NCBI GenBank assembly: GCA_013360985.1
Contig: JABWAM010000054.1
Coordinates: 1 to 11,646 of the forward strand
Reading direction: 5' to 3'
DNA: 11,646 nucleotides
From: Verrucomicrobiia bacterium
GTDB lineage: Bacteria; Verrucomicrobiota; Verrucomicrobiia; JABWAM01
The notes below the pieces were generated by a model. The model saw nothing but the letters and a program-made list of their open reading frames with translations, ran no database searches and was not told the DNA's origin. Shown here piece after piece: positions 1 through 7,431 of the stretch; the first letter of the stretch is position 1; every line of letters starts with the position of its first letter. Position numbers and translations under genes: made by a program.

Positions 1-1306
1 GGCCGGCGAGATACTCGCGGCGGAAACGCAGCCGATAAGCCCAGGCGAGGGCGTCGCGTTCGGCAGGCGTCAGCGCGTCGTAACGCGCCTCCAGGGCGGC
101 GATGCGCGCGTCGTTCGAGACGGCGAACGGACGATAGAGCGGGTCGCCCACCACGGTGTTCATCCAGGAGAGGAACTGCTGCGAAGACCACGCCGCTTCG
201 CCCCACGATGCGCCCGCGAACAACTTTTCGAAGAGGACGTCCACGTTCGGCGTCATCTGGAGATACGGTTCGTACACGCAACCCATCGTCGCCGCGGCGC
301 CGTGGGCGACGAGCGGCCCTGCCCAGTTGACGGTCGCCGTGCGCAGCGTTCCCGCGCTCCACGAATGGATGTGGTAGGCCACCGCCCCGGGACGAAACCG
401 AAAGGCGGGCGCGGCGAACGGTCCGCAGATCGAGTGCGCGTACCAACCGGCGTAGAGCGCGCAATCCGTCGCGTCCACGTCATCCCCCAACGCGCCCTCT
501 TGATCGTCGACGGCGATCTCCCAGCCTTGCGCGAGCGTCGCTTGGCACGCGCCATAGATCCAGTCGTCGCCGAGTTTGTAGCCCGGGTTGGAGTTCGGGA
601 TGCCGCGCGCGTCGAAAAAGGCGCGGCCGCAAAGCCCGAGCCGTTCCCCTTCGATCGCGCGGTCCACGAGAGCCTTGGCCGCGACGGAGGAGGGGCCGTC
701 CAGACGCGCAACAAGGAGTATTCCGTGATTCCATTTGCGCACCTCGCGGGGAAGCTTCTTGTAGAGCGGATTCGGGAGGAACCCCGTGATCGGCGCTTGC
801 GGCTGCGGGAGGAGGGTTAGTTCGCTGTCCACGGCGGCGGCGTTGATCTGAAACTCGGCGCGCACCTCATGGAGCGCACGCGGAAGCGGTTGGTTGGGAT
901 CGTGCGCGATCTTGACCGGCACTCCGTAGCACAGAACGACATACTTGAGCGCGTTAGAGGTCGCCCCGATATAGGTCCGGTTCGCGCCGAGGTCGCGGAT
1001 GTTCTGGTAGACGATGAGGTCATGCGCCTGGGCCCATTCGCGAATCGGGCGGATCACGGCATTGTTGAACTCGGCGCGGCTGATCTCCTCCTGCGTGGAG
1101 CACTCGATCGGACACAGGTTTTTTTCCGGAATCCCGCGCTTTTCGGCATAATCCCGCGCGATTTCGGCGCTGCGAGGCTCTTTCGTGTTGTAGACGACCA
1201 GCGTCGCCGCGGCGTCGGGATGCGTTTCCGACGGCGCGCGCGTCGCGCTGGCGAAGCCCGCGCAAACCGCCGTCGCGATCAGGAATTTTCGGAGCCACCA
1301 GCGCAT
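1..1306 (-). CDS. TIGR03790-family exported protein (3' end cut by window edge)
   Basis: This is an open reading frame of 435 codons read leftward from an ATG at 1306, still open at base 1, so the C-terminus is missing. The N-terminus looks like a signal peptide: basic start (MRWWLRK), a hydrophobic stretch and an ASA cleavage-type site near residue 21, so the protein should be exported. Family signatures include a Rossmann-like start with VVYN (37-40), the EEISRAEFNN segment (about 73-82), CYGVP (126-130), HSWSAGTL (about 312-319), a YEPYL segment (about 344-348) and GDPLYRPF (about 386-393). These match my knowledge of TIGR03790, an uncharacterised family found almost only in genomes encoding exosortase, a proposed protein-sorting transpeptidase. 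The biochemical role is unknown. An in-frame ATG at 1357 would add 17 residues but spoils the signal peptide, so 1306 is preferred. No Shine-Dalgarno is seen. It is transcribed divergently from the mannosyltransferase gene. Confidence 0.8.
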   Translation of the reverse strand, partial: MRWWLRKFLIATAVCAGFASATRAPSETHPDAAATLVVYNTKEPRSAEIARDYAEKRGIPEKNLCPIECSTQEEISRAEFNNAVIRPIREWAQAHDLIVYQNIRDLGANRTYIGATSNALKYVVLCYGVPVKIAHDPNQPLPRALHEVRAEFQINAAAVDSELTLLPQPQAPITGFLPNPLYKKLPREVRKWNHGILLVARLDGPSSVAAKALVDRAIEGERLGLCGRAFFDARGIPNSNPGYKLGDDWIYGACQATLAQGWEIAVDDQEGALGDDVDATDCALYAGWYAHSICGPFAAPAFRFRPGAVAYHIHSWSAGTLRTATVNWAGPLVAHGAAATMGCVYEPYLQMTPNVDVLFEKLFAGASWGEAAWSSQQFLSWMNTVVGDPLYRPFAVSNDARIAALEARYDALTPAERDALAWAYRLRFRREYLAG

Positions 1307-1356
1307 GCGGGAAGGCGGAACGATACCCCACCAGCATCCCGAAGGAAACGTTGTCA

Positions 1357-1404
1357 TTCAGGTCTTCGGCGTCTATCTCTTGGAGAGACCGCCGAGGACC
1401 TGAA
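1357..1404. repeat. Large near-perfect stem-loop in the divergent spacer
   Basis: The left arm 1357-1379 and right arm 1383-1404 are reverse complements across about 22 pairs: a 15-pair outer block (TTCAGGTC then TCGGCG, with one G-U pair) and an inner TCT/CTC block, interrupted only by a two-base bulge on the left and one base on the right, around a TTG loop. It lies 51 bases upstream of the TIGR03790 start and 181 bases upstream of the glycosyltransferase. There is no T-run on either side, so it is not a typical intrinsic terminator. It could be an mRNA 5'-leader structure, a protein-binding palindrome or a palindromic repeat element. Confidence 0.7.
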
Positions 1405-1493
1405 CGCGCTTCAATGGCCGATGCCTACGATCAACATGGGAGACGGAGTGTCTCTGGCATTCCCCTTCATGCACGGCTTCCTTCGGACTGTCG

Positions 1494-1543
1494 GGCGGCC
1501 TTTCTGGCCGCCGGCCCAAATTGCGGCGGCCAAGATGGCCGCC
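1494..1543. repeat. Tandem GGCGGCC hairpins
   Basis: Two adjacent perfect hairpins share the same arm sequence. The first has GGCGGCC at 1494-1500 and GGCCGCC at 1506-1512 around a five-base loop. The second has GGCGGCCA at 1525-1532 and TGGCCGCC at 1536-1543 around a three-base loop. They end 42 bases before the GT2 start codon. Duplicated GC-rich hairpins of this kind resemble REP-like intergenic elements. They could also attenuate transcription into the glycosyltransferase, but no U-run follows. Confidence 0.65.
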
Positions 1544-1585
1544 CTCCAGCCTTGAGCCGGGGCTTGTGAACCGAAGACCACGCTC

Positions 1586-2299
1586 ATGAGCCACGATCTC
1601 TCGCCGCGCGTTGCGCTGATCGTCCCGACCTACAATGAGCGGGAGAATCTGCCGCGTCTTGTGGAGCGCATCCCCGCGGCGCCCGCCGCGGATCTGCTCT
1701 TCGTGGACGACAGCTCGCGCGACGGCACGGCGGAATGGGTGCGGGAACTGGCGACGCGACGCCCCGGGGTCCATCTCCTCGAACGCCCGCGCAAGATGGG
1801 CCTCGGCACCGCGTACGTCGCGGGATTCCGTTGGGCGCTTGACCGGGGATACGACCTCGTGTTCGAGATGGACGCCGACCTTTCGCATGATCCATCGGAA
1901 ATTCCCAACTTCGCGCGCAAGGCGGAGGAGGGCGCCGATCTCGTCGTCGGCTCCCGGTATGTGGACGGCATTCGCATCATCAACTGGCCGCTGCGCCGTC
2001 TCATCCTGAGCCGTTTTGCCTCCGCGTACACGCGGTTCTGGACCGGGCTGCCGCTCACCGATCCCACGAGCGGGTTCAAGTGCTTCCGCCGCGAGGCCTT
2101 GGCCGCCCTCGACCTCGGACGCATCCGATCGAATGGCTACGCCTTCCAGATCGAGGTGAGCTACTACCTCTGGCGCAAGGGGTTTCGCCTCGCGGAGGTG
2201 CCGATCGTCTTTACGGACCGTCATCAGGGCGTCTCGAAGATGAACCCGCGCATCGTGCGCGAGGCCGCGCTCCTCGTGCCGATGCTGCGATGGCGATGA
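1586..2299 (+). CDS. Polyprenol-phosphate mannose synthase-like GT2 glycosyltransferase
   Basis: This 237-residue soluble family-2 glycosyltransferase most resembles dolichyl/polyprenol-phosphate mannosyltransferase (DPM1 type), which transfers mannose from GDP-mannose to a lipid phosphate at the cytosolic face of the membrane. Visible GT-A motifs are IVPTYNERENLP (12-23), VDDSSRDGT (40-48), the metal-binding DAD in MDADLSHDP (95-103), GSRYVDG (122-128), DPTSGFKCFRR (159-169) and a late RHQGVSKM segment. There is no C-terminal membrane segment, so it matches short DPM1-like enzymes rather than ArnC/GtrB types. The product would be polyprenol-P-mannose, the donor used by GT-C enzymes such as the DUF2723 protein encoded at 4329-7427. 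The ATG at 1586 has no clear Shine-Dalgarno. Its TGA overlaps the next ATG (ATGA at 2296-2299), indicating translational coupling to the FkbM gene. The sugar cannot be proven from sequence; glucose is the main alternative. Confidence 0.85.
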   Translation: MSHDLSPRVALIVPTYNERENLPRLVERIPAAPAADLLFVDDSSRDGTAEWVRELATRRPGVHLLERPRKMGLGTAYVAGFRWALDRGYDLVFEMDADLSHDPSEIPNFARKAEEGADLVVGSRYVDGIRIINWPLRRLILSRFASAYTRFWTGLPLTDPTSGFKCFRREALAALDLGRIRSNGYAFQIEVSYYLWRKGFRLAEVPIVFTDRHQGVSKMNPRIVREAALLVPMLRWR

Positions 2300-3118
2300 T
2301 GAACGCCGCTCCGTTTTCAAAAAGATGCATGCGGGTTGTTTGGCGGGCGCTGCCGCGGACGCGCTGGAGCTACAATCTCGGCAAATTACTGACGCGCACC
2401 TTTTTGCGTCCAGAGAGCCGTTCTTGCCAGGTGGAGATGCGTTTCGCGGGAGGGATCCCCATGTCCTTGGATCTCGCGTCGTTCGTGGGGAACGACCTGT
2501 ACTGTTTCGACGACCATTACGAGTCGGTGACTCTCCAACGCTGGCGCGCGCTGGCGCGTGAGGCCAGCACGGTGTTGGACATCGGGAGCCACTTCGGCAC
2601 ATTTGCTCTTGTTGCTGCGCATGAGAATCCCTCAGCTCGCGTGATCGCTGTGGAGGCTGACAAGAGAATCGCGGCGATCTTGCGGAAGCACGCAGCGCAT
2701 TATCCCAAGATCGAGGTCTTACATGCCGCGGTGACTGAGAAGGCGGGATGGCATCGTTTTCGGGGGGGGGGGGGACAACGATGGCGGAGGAAGCGTCCAG
2801 ATGAATGGGGAAGAAAATGTCGAAGGAATCCCTCTGGTGGATCTTTGCGCAAAATTCGGCGTGAAATCCGTTGATCTGATGAAACTGGATGTCGAGGGCT
2901 TGGAATCGAGACTGATGAGTGCGTCCGAGCCTTTTTGGGCATCATGTCATGTAAGAAACGTCATCGCGGAGCTCCGTCTAAAACGAGGGAACGTTCATCA
3001 CGACATCTTGGACTCCATGCGGCGGCATGGTTTTATCGCGCGGCGTTTGCAGGGGCTTTACGCATGGCCTTGGGGGAAAGCATGGGATTTGGCAAACTGG
3101 GAGTTCATCCAAAGTTAG
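2296..3118 (+). CDS. FkbM-family SAM methyltransferase, frame broken at a G13 tract
   Basis: The gene starts at the ATG of an ATGA overlap with the upstream GT2. The first frame encodes a methyltransferase N-terminal half with the SAM-binding motif VLDIGSHFGTF (93-103) and VIAVEADK (116-123), reaches CGG then 13 G at 2762-2774, and as written ends at a stop at 2872-2874 after 192 residues. The rest of the domain, including the FkbM hallmark VDLMKLDVEGLE, lies in the +1-shifted frame and runs to TAG at 3116-3118. Removing one G (12 in the run) joins the halves into a 273-residue protein of normal FkbM length, reading RGGGDNDGGGSVQ across the join. The homology on both sides with no internal loss argues for a real, possibly switchable gene or a sequencing error, not an old pseudogene. 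FkbM enzymes O-methylate sugars or related small groups. GC content is visibly lower here, especially after 2940, than in neighbouring genes, suggesting acquisition by transfer. Confidence 0.82.
2762..2774 (+). repeat. Homopolymeric G13 tract inside the FkbM coding sequence
   Basis: Thirteen consecutive G residues lie at the exact point where the methyltransferase frame breaks. No other homopolymer in the window exceeds seven or eight bases. With 12, 9 or 15 G the downstream frame is joined; with 13 or 14 it is not. This is the classic form of a slipped-strand phase-variation tract, but also the classic place for a homopolymer sequencing error. Confidence 0.9.
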
Positions 3119-3874
3119 TTAACGCGGCTTGCGTGCGAGAAAACCGATGCTGGCGCCCGTCCAGAGGACCAGCGGATGATGGAAGAGCCGCTTGCGCGCG
3201 GCCGCGCGCAGACGCGCGATGACGGAGAAGCCCGGCGGGCGAAGAGGGAGACGAAGGCGGGGACGAAGCGCGAATCGCAGCGCGCGATAAAAAAAGGATG
3301 GGTTCATCCAGCTTCCGTAAAAACGGGCGTCGCGCAGTCCCGCGCGTTCCGCGAGGCGACGGAGCGCGCGCGGGGTGTAATAGGTTTGCCAGCCCGCGAA
3401 CCATTTCCCCGTCCAGATCAAAGGGCGGGAGATCCAGCTTTCCCAATGGAAGCTTTGGGGGACATCCACCACCACGGCGCCGTCCGCGCGCAGGACGCGC
3501 AGGTTTTCCTGGAGGATGCGGTCCGGTCCTTCGCCGCGGAAATGCTCGATGAGCCCCTGGTGAAAGACCAGGTCGAACGCGCCGTCTTTGAAGGGAAGGC
3601 GGAAGGCGTCTCCGCGCACCAGGGCGACGCGCGCCTCGTCTTTCAGGCGCGCCCGACATTTCGCAAGCGAAGCGGGCGAGAAATCGAGGAGCACCGGACG
3701 CAGGCCGAGTTCGATCTGAAACGCGGCGGAGCCGCCCATCCCGCAGCCCACCTCAAGCGCGCGCGCGCCGCGCCAATCGCCCTCTTCACGGATCGCGCGC
3801 TCGATGCGCTCGTGCTGCGGATAAAAGTCCGAAGCCTCCTCGCGGCTTGACCAGAAGCGCTCCCAGGGGTCCAT
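3119..3874 (-). CDS. Class I SAM-dependent methyltransferase (Methyltransf_11-like)
   Basis: The protein has 251 residues when started at the ATG at 3874 (MDPWERFWSSREEASDFYPQ). It has a Rossmann-type methyltransferase core: motif I LEVGCGMGGS (40-49), an acidic residue at the end of strand 2 (PVLLDFSPA), GDAFRLPF (88-95), the FDLVFHQGLIEHF post-motif (100-112) and a VVVDVPQSFHWES segment (about 135-146). The C-terminus is very basic with an amphipathic hydrophobic stretch (HHPLVLWTGASIGFLARKPR), possibly for membrane association. The substrate is unknown; proximity to a glycosyltransferase and an FkbM enzyme suggests a glycan or lipid-linked intermediate. In-frame ATGs at 3919 and 3994 would extend it by 15 or 40 residues, and the frame stays open to 4330, but that extension is low-complexity, repeat-bearing and unlike methyltransferases. 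No start has a good Shine-Dalgarno. Its TAA directly abuts the convergent FkbM stop, with no spacer. Confidence 0.82.
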   Translation of the reverse strand: MDPWERFWSSREEASDFYPQHERIERAIREEGDWRGARALEVGCGMGGSAAFQIELGLRPVLLDFSPASLAKCRARLKDEARVALVRGDAFRLPFKDGAFDLVFHQGLIEHFRGEGPDRILQENLRVLRADGAVVVDVPQSFHWESWISRPLIWTGKWFAGWQTYYTPRALRRLAERAGLRDARFYGSWMNPSFFYRALRFALRPRLRLPLRPPGFSVIARLRAAARKRLFHHPLVLWTGASIGFLARKPR

Positions 3875-4328
3875 GGCGGAGAGGCTATCAGGTTGGAGAA
3901 AGGCCTCGCAATCCGCCATTCCGCGCGCGCATGCGCTTCGAAGCGTTTCGGAGCGATGCCGTCGGGGTGGCCCAAATCCACGAAGCATCTCCATTTTCAG
4001 AGAGATCCCTTCATCATCCTCCATCAAGGATCGGAGGGATGGGTCATGCCGAGATTCCAGGCTCTCCCCAGGAAGGCCGCGACGGCTCGGCCGGCGGCCT
4101 CGCCCTCCCTTTCCACAGTCCGTGCTTGGGAAAAATCCGCTCGGTCGCGAAGCGAGGTAGGGCGTCGCCGCCGGCGGCGCCGCGGCAGCGGCTTGAGTCC
4201 AAAATGTTGCGAGGGCGTCGTCTGTTTCTCGACCGAGGATGGACTCCATCCACGCCTTACGCGGGGATTTGGGGCGGCGAGTTGTGTTTGCAGCGGGGAG
4301 GGATTCTGGTAAAGGTTGCGTTTCCACC
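3875..4328. other. 454-base spacer carrying repeat elements, no convincing gene
   Basis: This gap separates the divergent methyltransferase and DUF2723 genes, so both promoters should lie here, but I see no strong -35/-10 pair. The open minus frame across it (up to 4330) and several plus frames are compositionally biased and match no family I know. The stretch 4045-4180 contains TTCC...GGAA half-hairpins, GC-rich blocks, a perfect 14-base palindrome (CGCCGCCGGCGGCG, 4166-4179), and one copy of a sequence repeated at 9348-9388. Confidence 0.55.
4127..4167 (+). repeat. Dispersed repeat, copy A
   Basis: Forty-one bases beginning TGGGAAAAAT match 9348-9388 at 30 of 41 positions without gaps, including identical TGGGAAAAAT and AGCGAGG blocks. 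A TTTCC at 4110-4114 can pair with the GGAAA of this copy, so it may form part of an imperfect hairpin. Function is unknown; it resembles the short intergenic interspersed elements of some PVC genomes (from memory). Confidence 0.5.
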
Positions 4329-7300
4329 ATGGGGCTCCGACCGCGCTATTTCTCCCGAACCGAATGGCTGGGGTTCTGGATCACGACGATCGTCTCGTTT
4401 GCCGTCTACGTCTTCACGCTTGCCCCGAATGTGACGCTCGAAGACTCGGGCGAATTTTTGACGGCGGGCTATCACTGGGGCGTGCCGCATCCGCCGGGTT
4501 ATCCCGCGTGGGCGATCTCGGTGAATCTCTTCGAGCGGCTCATCCCCTTCGGCAATGTGGCCTGGCGCGGAAATCTCATGTCGGCGTTCTACGGCGCGCT
4601 CGCCTCGGGATTGCTCACTCTGCTCACCTGCAAGTTCGCCGAACGCCTCTGGCGCATCGAACGCCTGAAGAACTTCTCGCTGCCGGGGGTTTCCCGCGAG
4701 GCGATCATCCTCGTCGCGGGGCTGGTGGCGGGCCTGGTGAACGCCTTCATTGACACGGTCTGGTCGCAGGCGACCATCACCGAGGTCTATACGCTCAACG
4801 GCTTCTTCTTCAACCTGCTCCTCCTCCTCGTCCTGCGCTGGTTCGATTCGCCGGGGCGCTGGCGTTGGCCCTGCCTCCTCGCGCTGGTCTTCGGACTCGG
4901 GATCACGAATCACCAGACGCTGCTCGTCGCGGCGCCCGCGTTCATTTTCGCGATGTTCTACGCCGACCGCGTGCTCTACCGCGACTGCGCGTTCCTGGCG
5001 GCGCTCGCGTGCGCGATCTTCGCCTGGCAAAGCGCGCTCGGGTTCATGTGGCTCTTCGCGGCGGGTTTTCTCCTCCACTACCTCTGGTTGATGGCGCGCG
5101 AGCCGCATGCGTGGAACGCGCGCAACCTCTTCAGCGCCACGTTCTCCATGCTTCTCGCCGCGCTGGCGATGGTGGTGTTCGCGCAGGCGGAGGATCGCCC
5201 GCTCTGGATTTTCCTCGCCGCCATCCTTTTCGCGGCATGGATCGGTATTCTCGCGTTCGATCTCCTGACGCGCCACGGGGCGCTCAAGGCGGTTGCGCCC
5301 TTTCTTCTCAGCTTCCTCATGTTCACGGCGGGAAGCAGCATTTACCTCTACATGCCGCTCTCCTCGGTCACGAATCCCCCGATGAACTGGGGTTATACGC
5401 GCACCGTGGAGGGCTTTCGCCACCACATCACCCGGGGGCAATACGAACGGATCCAGACGTCGCGTCCGCTCAAGGTGCTTGTCGGGCAGTACAACCAGTT
5501 CTTCAACGACCTGGAGGAAAACTTCTCGATGCCGCTCTGTCTGCTCGGAGTGCTCCCGCTCGTCTGGATTCGAGATTTCCCGCGCAGAGAGAAAGCCTAC
5601 CTCGGGTTCACGGTTCTCTGTTTTGTCTTCATGGGGTTCGTGCTCGTCTTCCTGCTCAACGCCAAGTTCGATCTGCAGTCGTCGTTCATCATTCGCGTGT
5701 TCTATTCGCTCTCCCACGGCGTCTACGCGTTGTGGATCGGCCTCGGGGCGGTGTTCCTGCTCCACTGGGCGCAAGGCGCGCGCCGGTCGCTCCCCAGTTT
5801 CGCCGTCGCGCTCGGCCTGATCCTCGCGGCCGCCTTCGCGTTTTGGACGGGTCGTTCTTGGATGGTCGAGGCCGTTTGGCTGGCGGGCGCAGCGTTTTTC
5901 GTCGGTGTCCTCGTCCGCTTCGTCCAACACGCCGGTTGGTCGCGCGCGGCGCTCGCCCTGATCTCCGCGATCCCCGTGGTTCCGCTCAGCATGAACTGGG
6001 ACGGCAGCGAGATGCGCGGACACGACTTCGGCTGGCTCTACGGCCACGACATGCTCAAGGACTGCGACCGGGACGCCGTCGTGTACGGCGGCACCGATCC
6101 GGGACGCTTCGTGCCGACCTACATGATCTTTGTCGAGAGCTTTCAGCCGAAGCGTTGGCGCAAGGATCCGAACTTCGATCGTCGCGACCTTTACATCATC
6201 ACTCAGAACGCGCTCGCGGACCAGACGTACATGAACTACATCCGCGGCCACTACGACACCCATCGCGAGAAGATGGACCGCTGGTATCATCGCCTGCTGG
6301 GGCGCGACCAGCTTTACCCGAAAGAACCGCTGCGCCTCCCGGACGACAACGAGTTCAACCTCATCTTCAGCGAGGTGGTCCAGGCCGCCCAGAACAATCC
6401 CCAGAGCGGCGTCACCTTCCAACGCGACGCGATGGGCAAAGTGGTGCGCGCCAGCGTGCAAGGGGTCGAAGGCGTGTTCGCCATCAACGGCGCGATCGCC
6501 AAGTGGATCTTCGAGATGAACAAGGCGAAGCACACCTTTTACGTCGAAGAAAGCTATCCCATTCCGTGGATGTATCCTTATCTCGAACCTTTTGGGCTCT
6601 TCATGAAGCTCAACAAAGAACCGATCAAGGCGATCCCTCCGGAGGTTGTCCGTCGCGACATGGCCCTTTGGAGCCGCCTCGACGCCGAGCTGATGGCCAA
6701 TCCGAAATTCCTGCGCGACGACGTGGCGCGGAAATCGTTCTCGAAACTGCGCAGCTCGATCGGGGGCGTCTACCTCTTTCGCGGGATGAACCGCGAGGCC
6801 GAAAAGAGCCTGCGCCAAGCCCTCGACTTCTATCCCGCGAGCGCCGAGGCGCGTTCGCGTCTCACCGAATGCCTGGTGAACCAGGGCCGTCTCGCCGAGG
6901 CGCGGGCGAATTGCGAGGCGTGGCTCGCTCTCGATCCGTTCAATCCCGCTCCGCAGGATGTCCTCGGCAAAGTCGTAGCGATGCAAACGCTCCTCAACAA
7001 AGAGCGGGAGTTCGCCGGGCTCTATCCCGCCTGCAAGAACGATCCGCAGTTTATCCTCCAATACGCCGTCGTCTTGCGTGATCGCGGAAAGGTCGCGGAT
7101 GCCGACCGCGTGATGGACGAGTTTCTGGAACGACCCTCCACGGGCGCGACGCTGTGGTTGAACATGATCCAACAGTTTTATATCCCCGCCAACCGCATGG
7201 ATCGCGTCGAGGCCCTGCTTCGGCGGCTCGTCAAGCGCGAACCGAAGAATCCGCTCGCGTGGTATACGCTGGCCGTCCTCAACGCCTCGACCTTGCGCGG

Positions 7301-7427
7301 CGAGGAGGCGTGCGCCAATCTCGCCAGGGCGTTTACGCTCGACACCAATTTCGTCAACACCGCCCGGAGCGACGCGCGCCTCAATCCGATCCGGGGAATG
7401 ACGAAGTTTCAACAGCTCGTGCCCTAG
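4329..7427 (+). CDS. DUF2723 GT-C glycosyltransferase with C-terminal TPR domain (TMEM260-like)
   Basis: The protein has 1032 residues. The first roughly 550 are a multi-pass membrane domain. TM1 is at 14-33, followed by the external loop with acidic LEDSGEF (37-43) and the DUF2723 signature GYHWGVPHPPGYP (47-59); the Asp/Glu there are candidate catalytic or metal-binding residues, as in other GT-C enzymes. After PLSMNWDGSEMRGHDFGW (about 550-568) comes a long soluble part, and from about residue 801 to the end tetratricopeptide-like helical repeats (for example NREAEKSLRQALDFYP, GRLAEARANCEAWLALDP). Eukaryotic TMEM260 has the same DUF2723 plus TPR architecture and is an ER protein O-mannosyltransferase using dolichol-P-mannose; by analogy this enzyme may mannosylate exported proteins or a glycan. 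The GT2 gene upstream could supply the donor. ATG 4329 is chosen because TM1 then follows directly; an ATG at 4239 would add 30 residues across repeat-like spacer. No strong Shine-Dalgarno is present. Confidence 0.87.
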   Translation: MGLRPRYFSRTEWLGFWITTIVSFAVYVFTLAPNVTLEDSGEFLTAGYHWGVPHPPGYPAWAISVNLFERLIPFGNVAWRGNLMSAFYGALASGLLTLLTCKFAERLWRIERLKNFSLPGVSREAIILVAGLVAGLVNAFIDTVWSQATITEVYTLNGFFFNLLLLLVLRWFDSPGRWRWPCLLALVFGLGITNHQTLLVAAPAFIFAMFYADRVLYRDCAFLAALACAIFAWQSALGFMWLFAAGFLLHYLWLMAREPHAWNARNLFSATFSMLLAALAMVVFAQAEDRPLWIFLAAILFAAWIGILAFDLLTRHGALKAVAPFLLSFLMFTAGSSIYLYMPLSSVTNPPMNWGYTRTVEGFRHHITRGQYERIQTSRPLKVLVGQYNQFFNDLEENFSMPLCLLGVLPLVWIRDFPRREKAYLGFTVLCFVFMGFVLVFLLNAKFDLQSSFIIRVFYSLSHGVYALWIGLGAVFLLHWAQGARRSLPSFAVALGLILAAAFAFWTGRSWMVEAVWLAGAAFFVGVLVRFVQHAGWSRAALALISAIPVVPLSMNWDGSEMRGHDFGWLYGHDMLKDCDRDAVVYGGTDPGRFVPTYMIFVESFQPKRWRKDPNFDRRDLYIITQNALADQTYMNYIRGHYDTHREKMDRWYHRLLGRDQLYPKEPLRLPDDNEFNLIFSEVVQAAQNNPQSGVTFQRDAMGKVVRASVQGVEGVFAINGAIAKWIFEMNKAKHTFYVEESYPIPWMYPYLEPFGLFMKLNKEPIKAIPPEVVRRDMALWSRLDAELMANPKFLRDDVARKSFSKLRSSIGGVYLFRGMNREAEKSLRQALDFYPASAEARSRLTECLVNQGRLAEARANCEAWLALDPFNPAPQDVLGKVVAMQTLLNKEREFAGLYPACKNDPQFILQYAVVLRDRGKVADADRVMDEFLERPSTGATLWLNMIQQFYIPANRMDRVEALLRRLVKREPKNPLAWYTLAVLNASTLRGEEACANLARAFTLDTNFVNTARSDARLNPIRGMTKFQQLVP

Positions 7428-7431
7428 TTGC

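Noticed and set aside
1..1306. Clan CD cysteine peptidase (His in the HSWSAG segment, Cys about 30 residues later)
   Set aside because: From my memory of the family this cysteine is not conserved in TIGR03790 proteins, and no other peptidase motif is visible.
869..1555. Plus-strand frame of 228 codons opposite the TIGR03790 gene
   Set aside because: The minus strand shows a signal peptide and family motifs; the plus frame is a biased shadow that runs into hairpin repeats.
4239..4328. A 30-residue upstream extension of the DUF2723 protein
   Set aside because: It lies in repeat-like spacer sequence, and the ATG at 4329 places the first membrane segment at the usual distance from the N-terminus.
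3875..4330. N-terminal extension of the minus-strand methyltransferase up to 4330
   Set aside because: The added residues are Arg/Pro/Ser-rich, cross repeat elements, overlap the DUF2723 start and do not resemble methyltransferases. A modest extension to 3919 or 3994 cannot be excluded.
4257..7412. A 1051-codon open frame antisense to the DUF2723 gene
   Set aside because: Its composition is rich in Arg, Glu, His and Val without domains or hydrophobic pattern, as expected of an antisense shadow of a GC-rich gene. The sense strand has clear family motifs.
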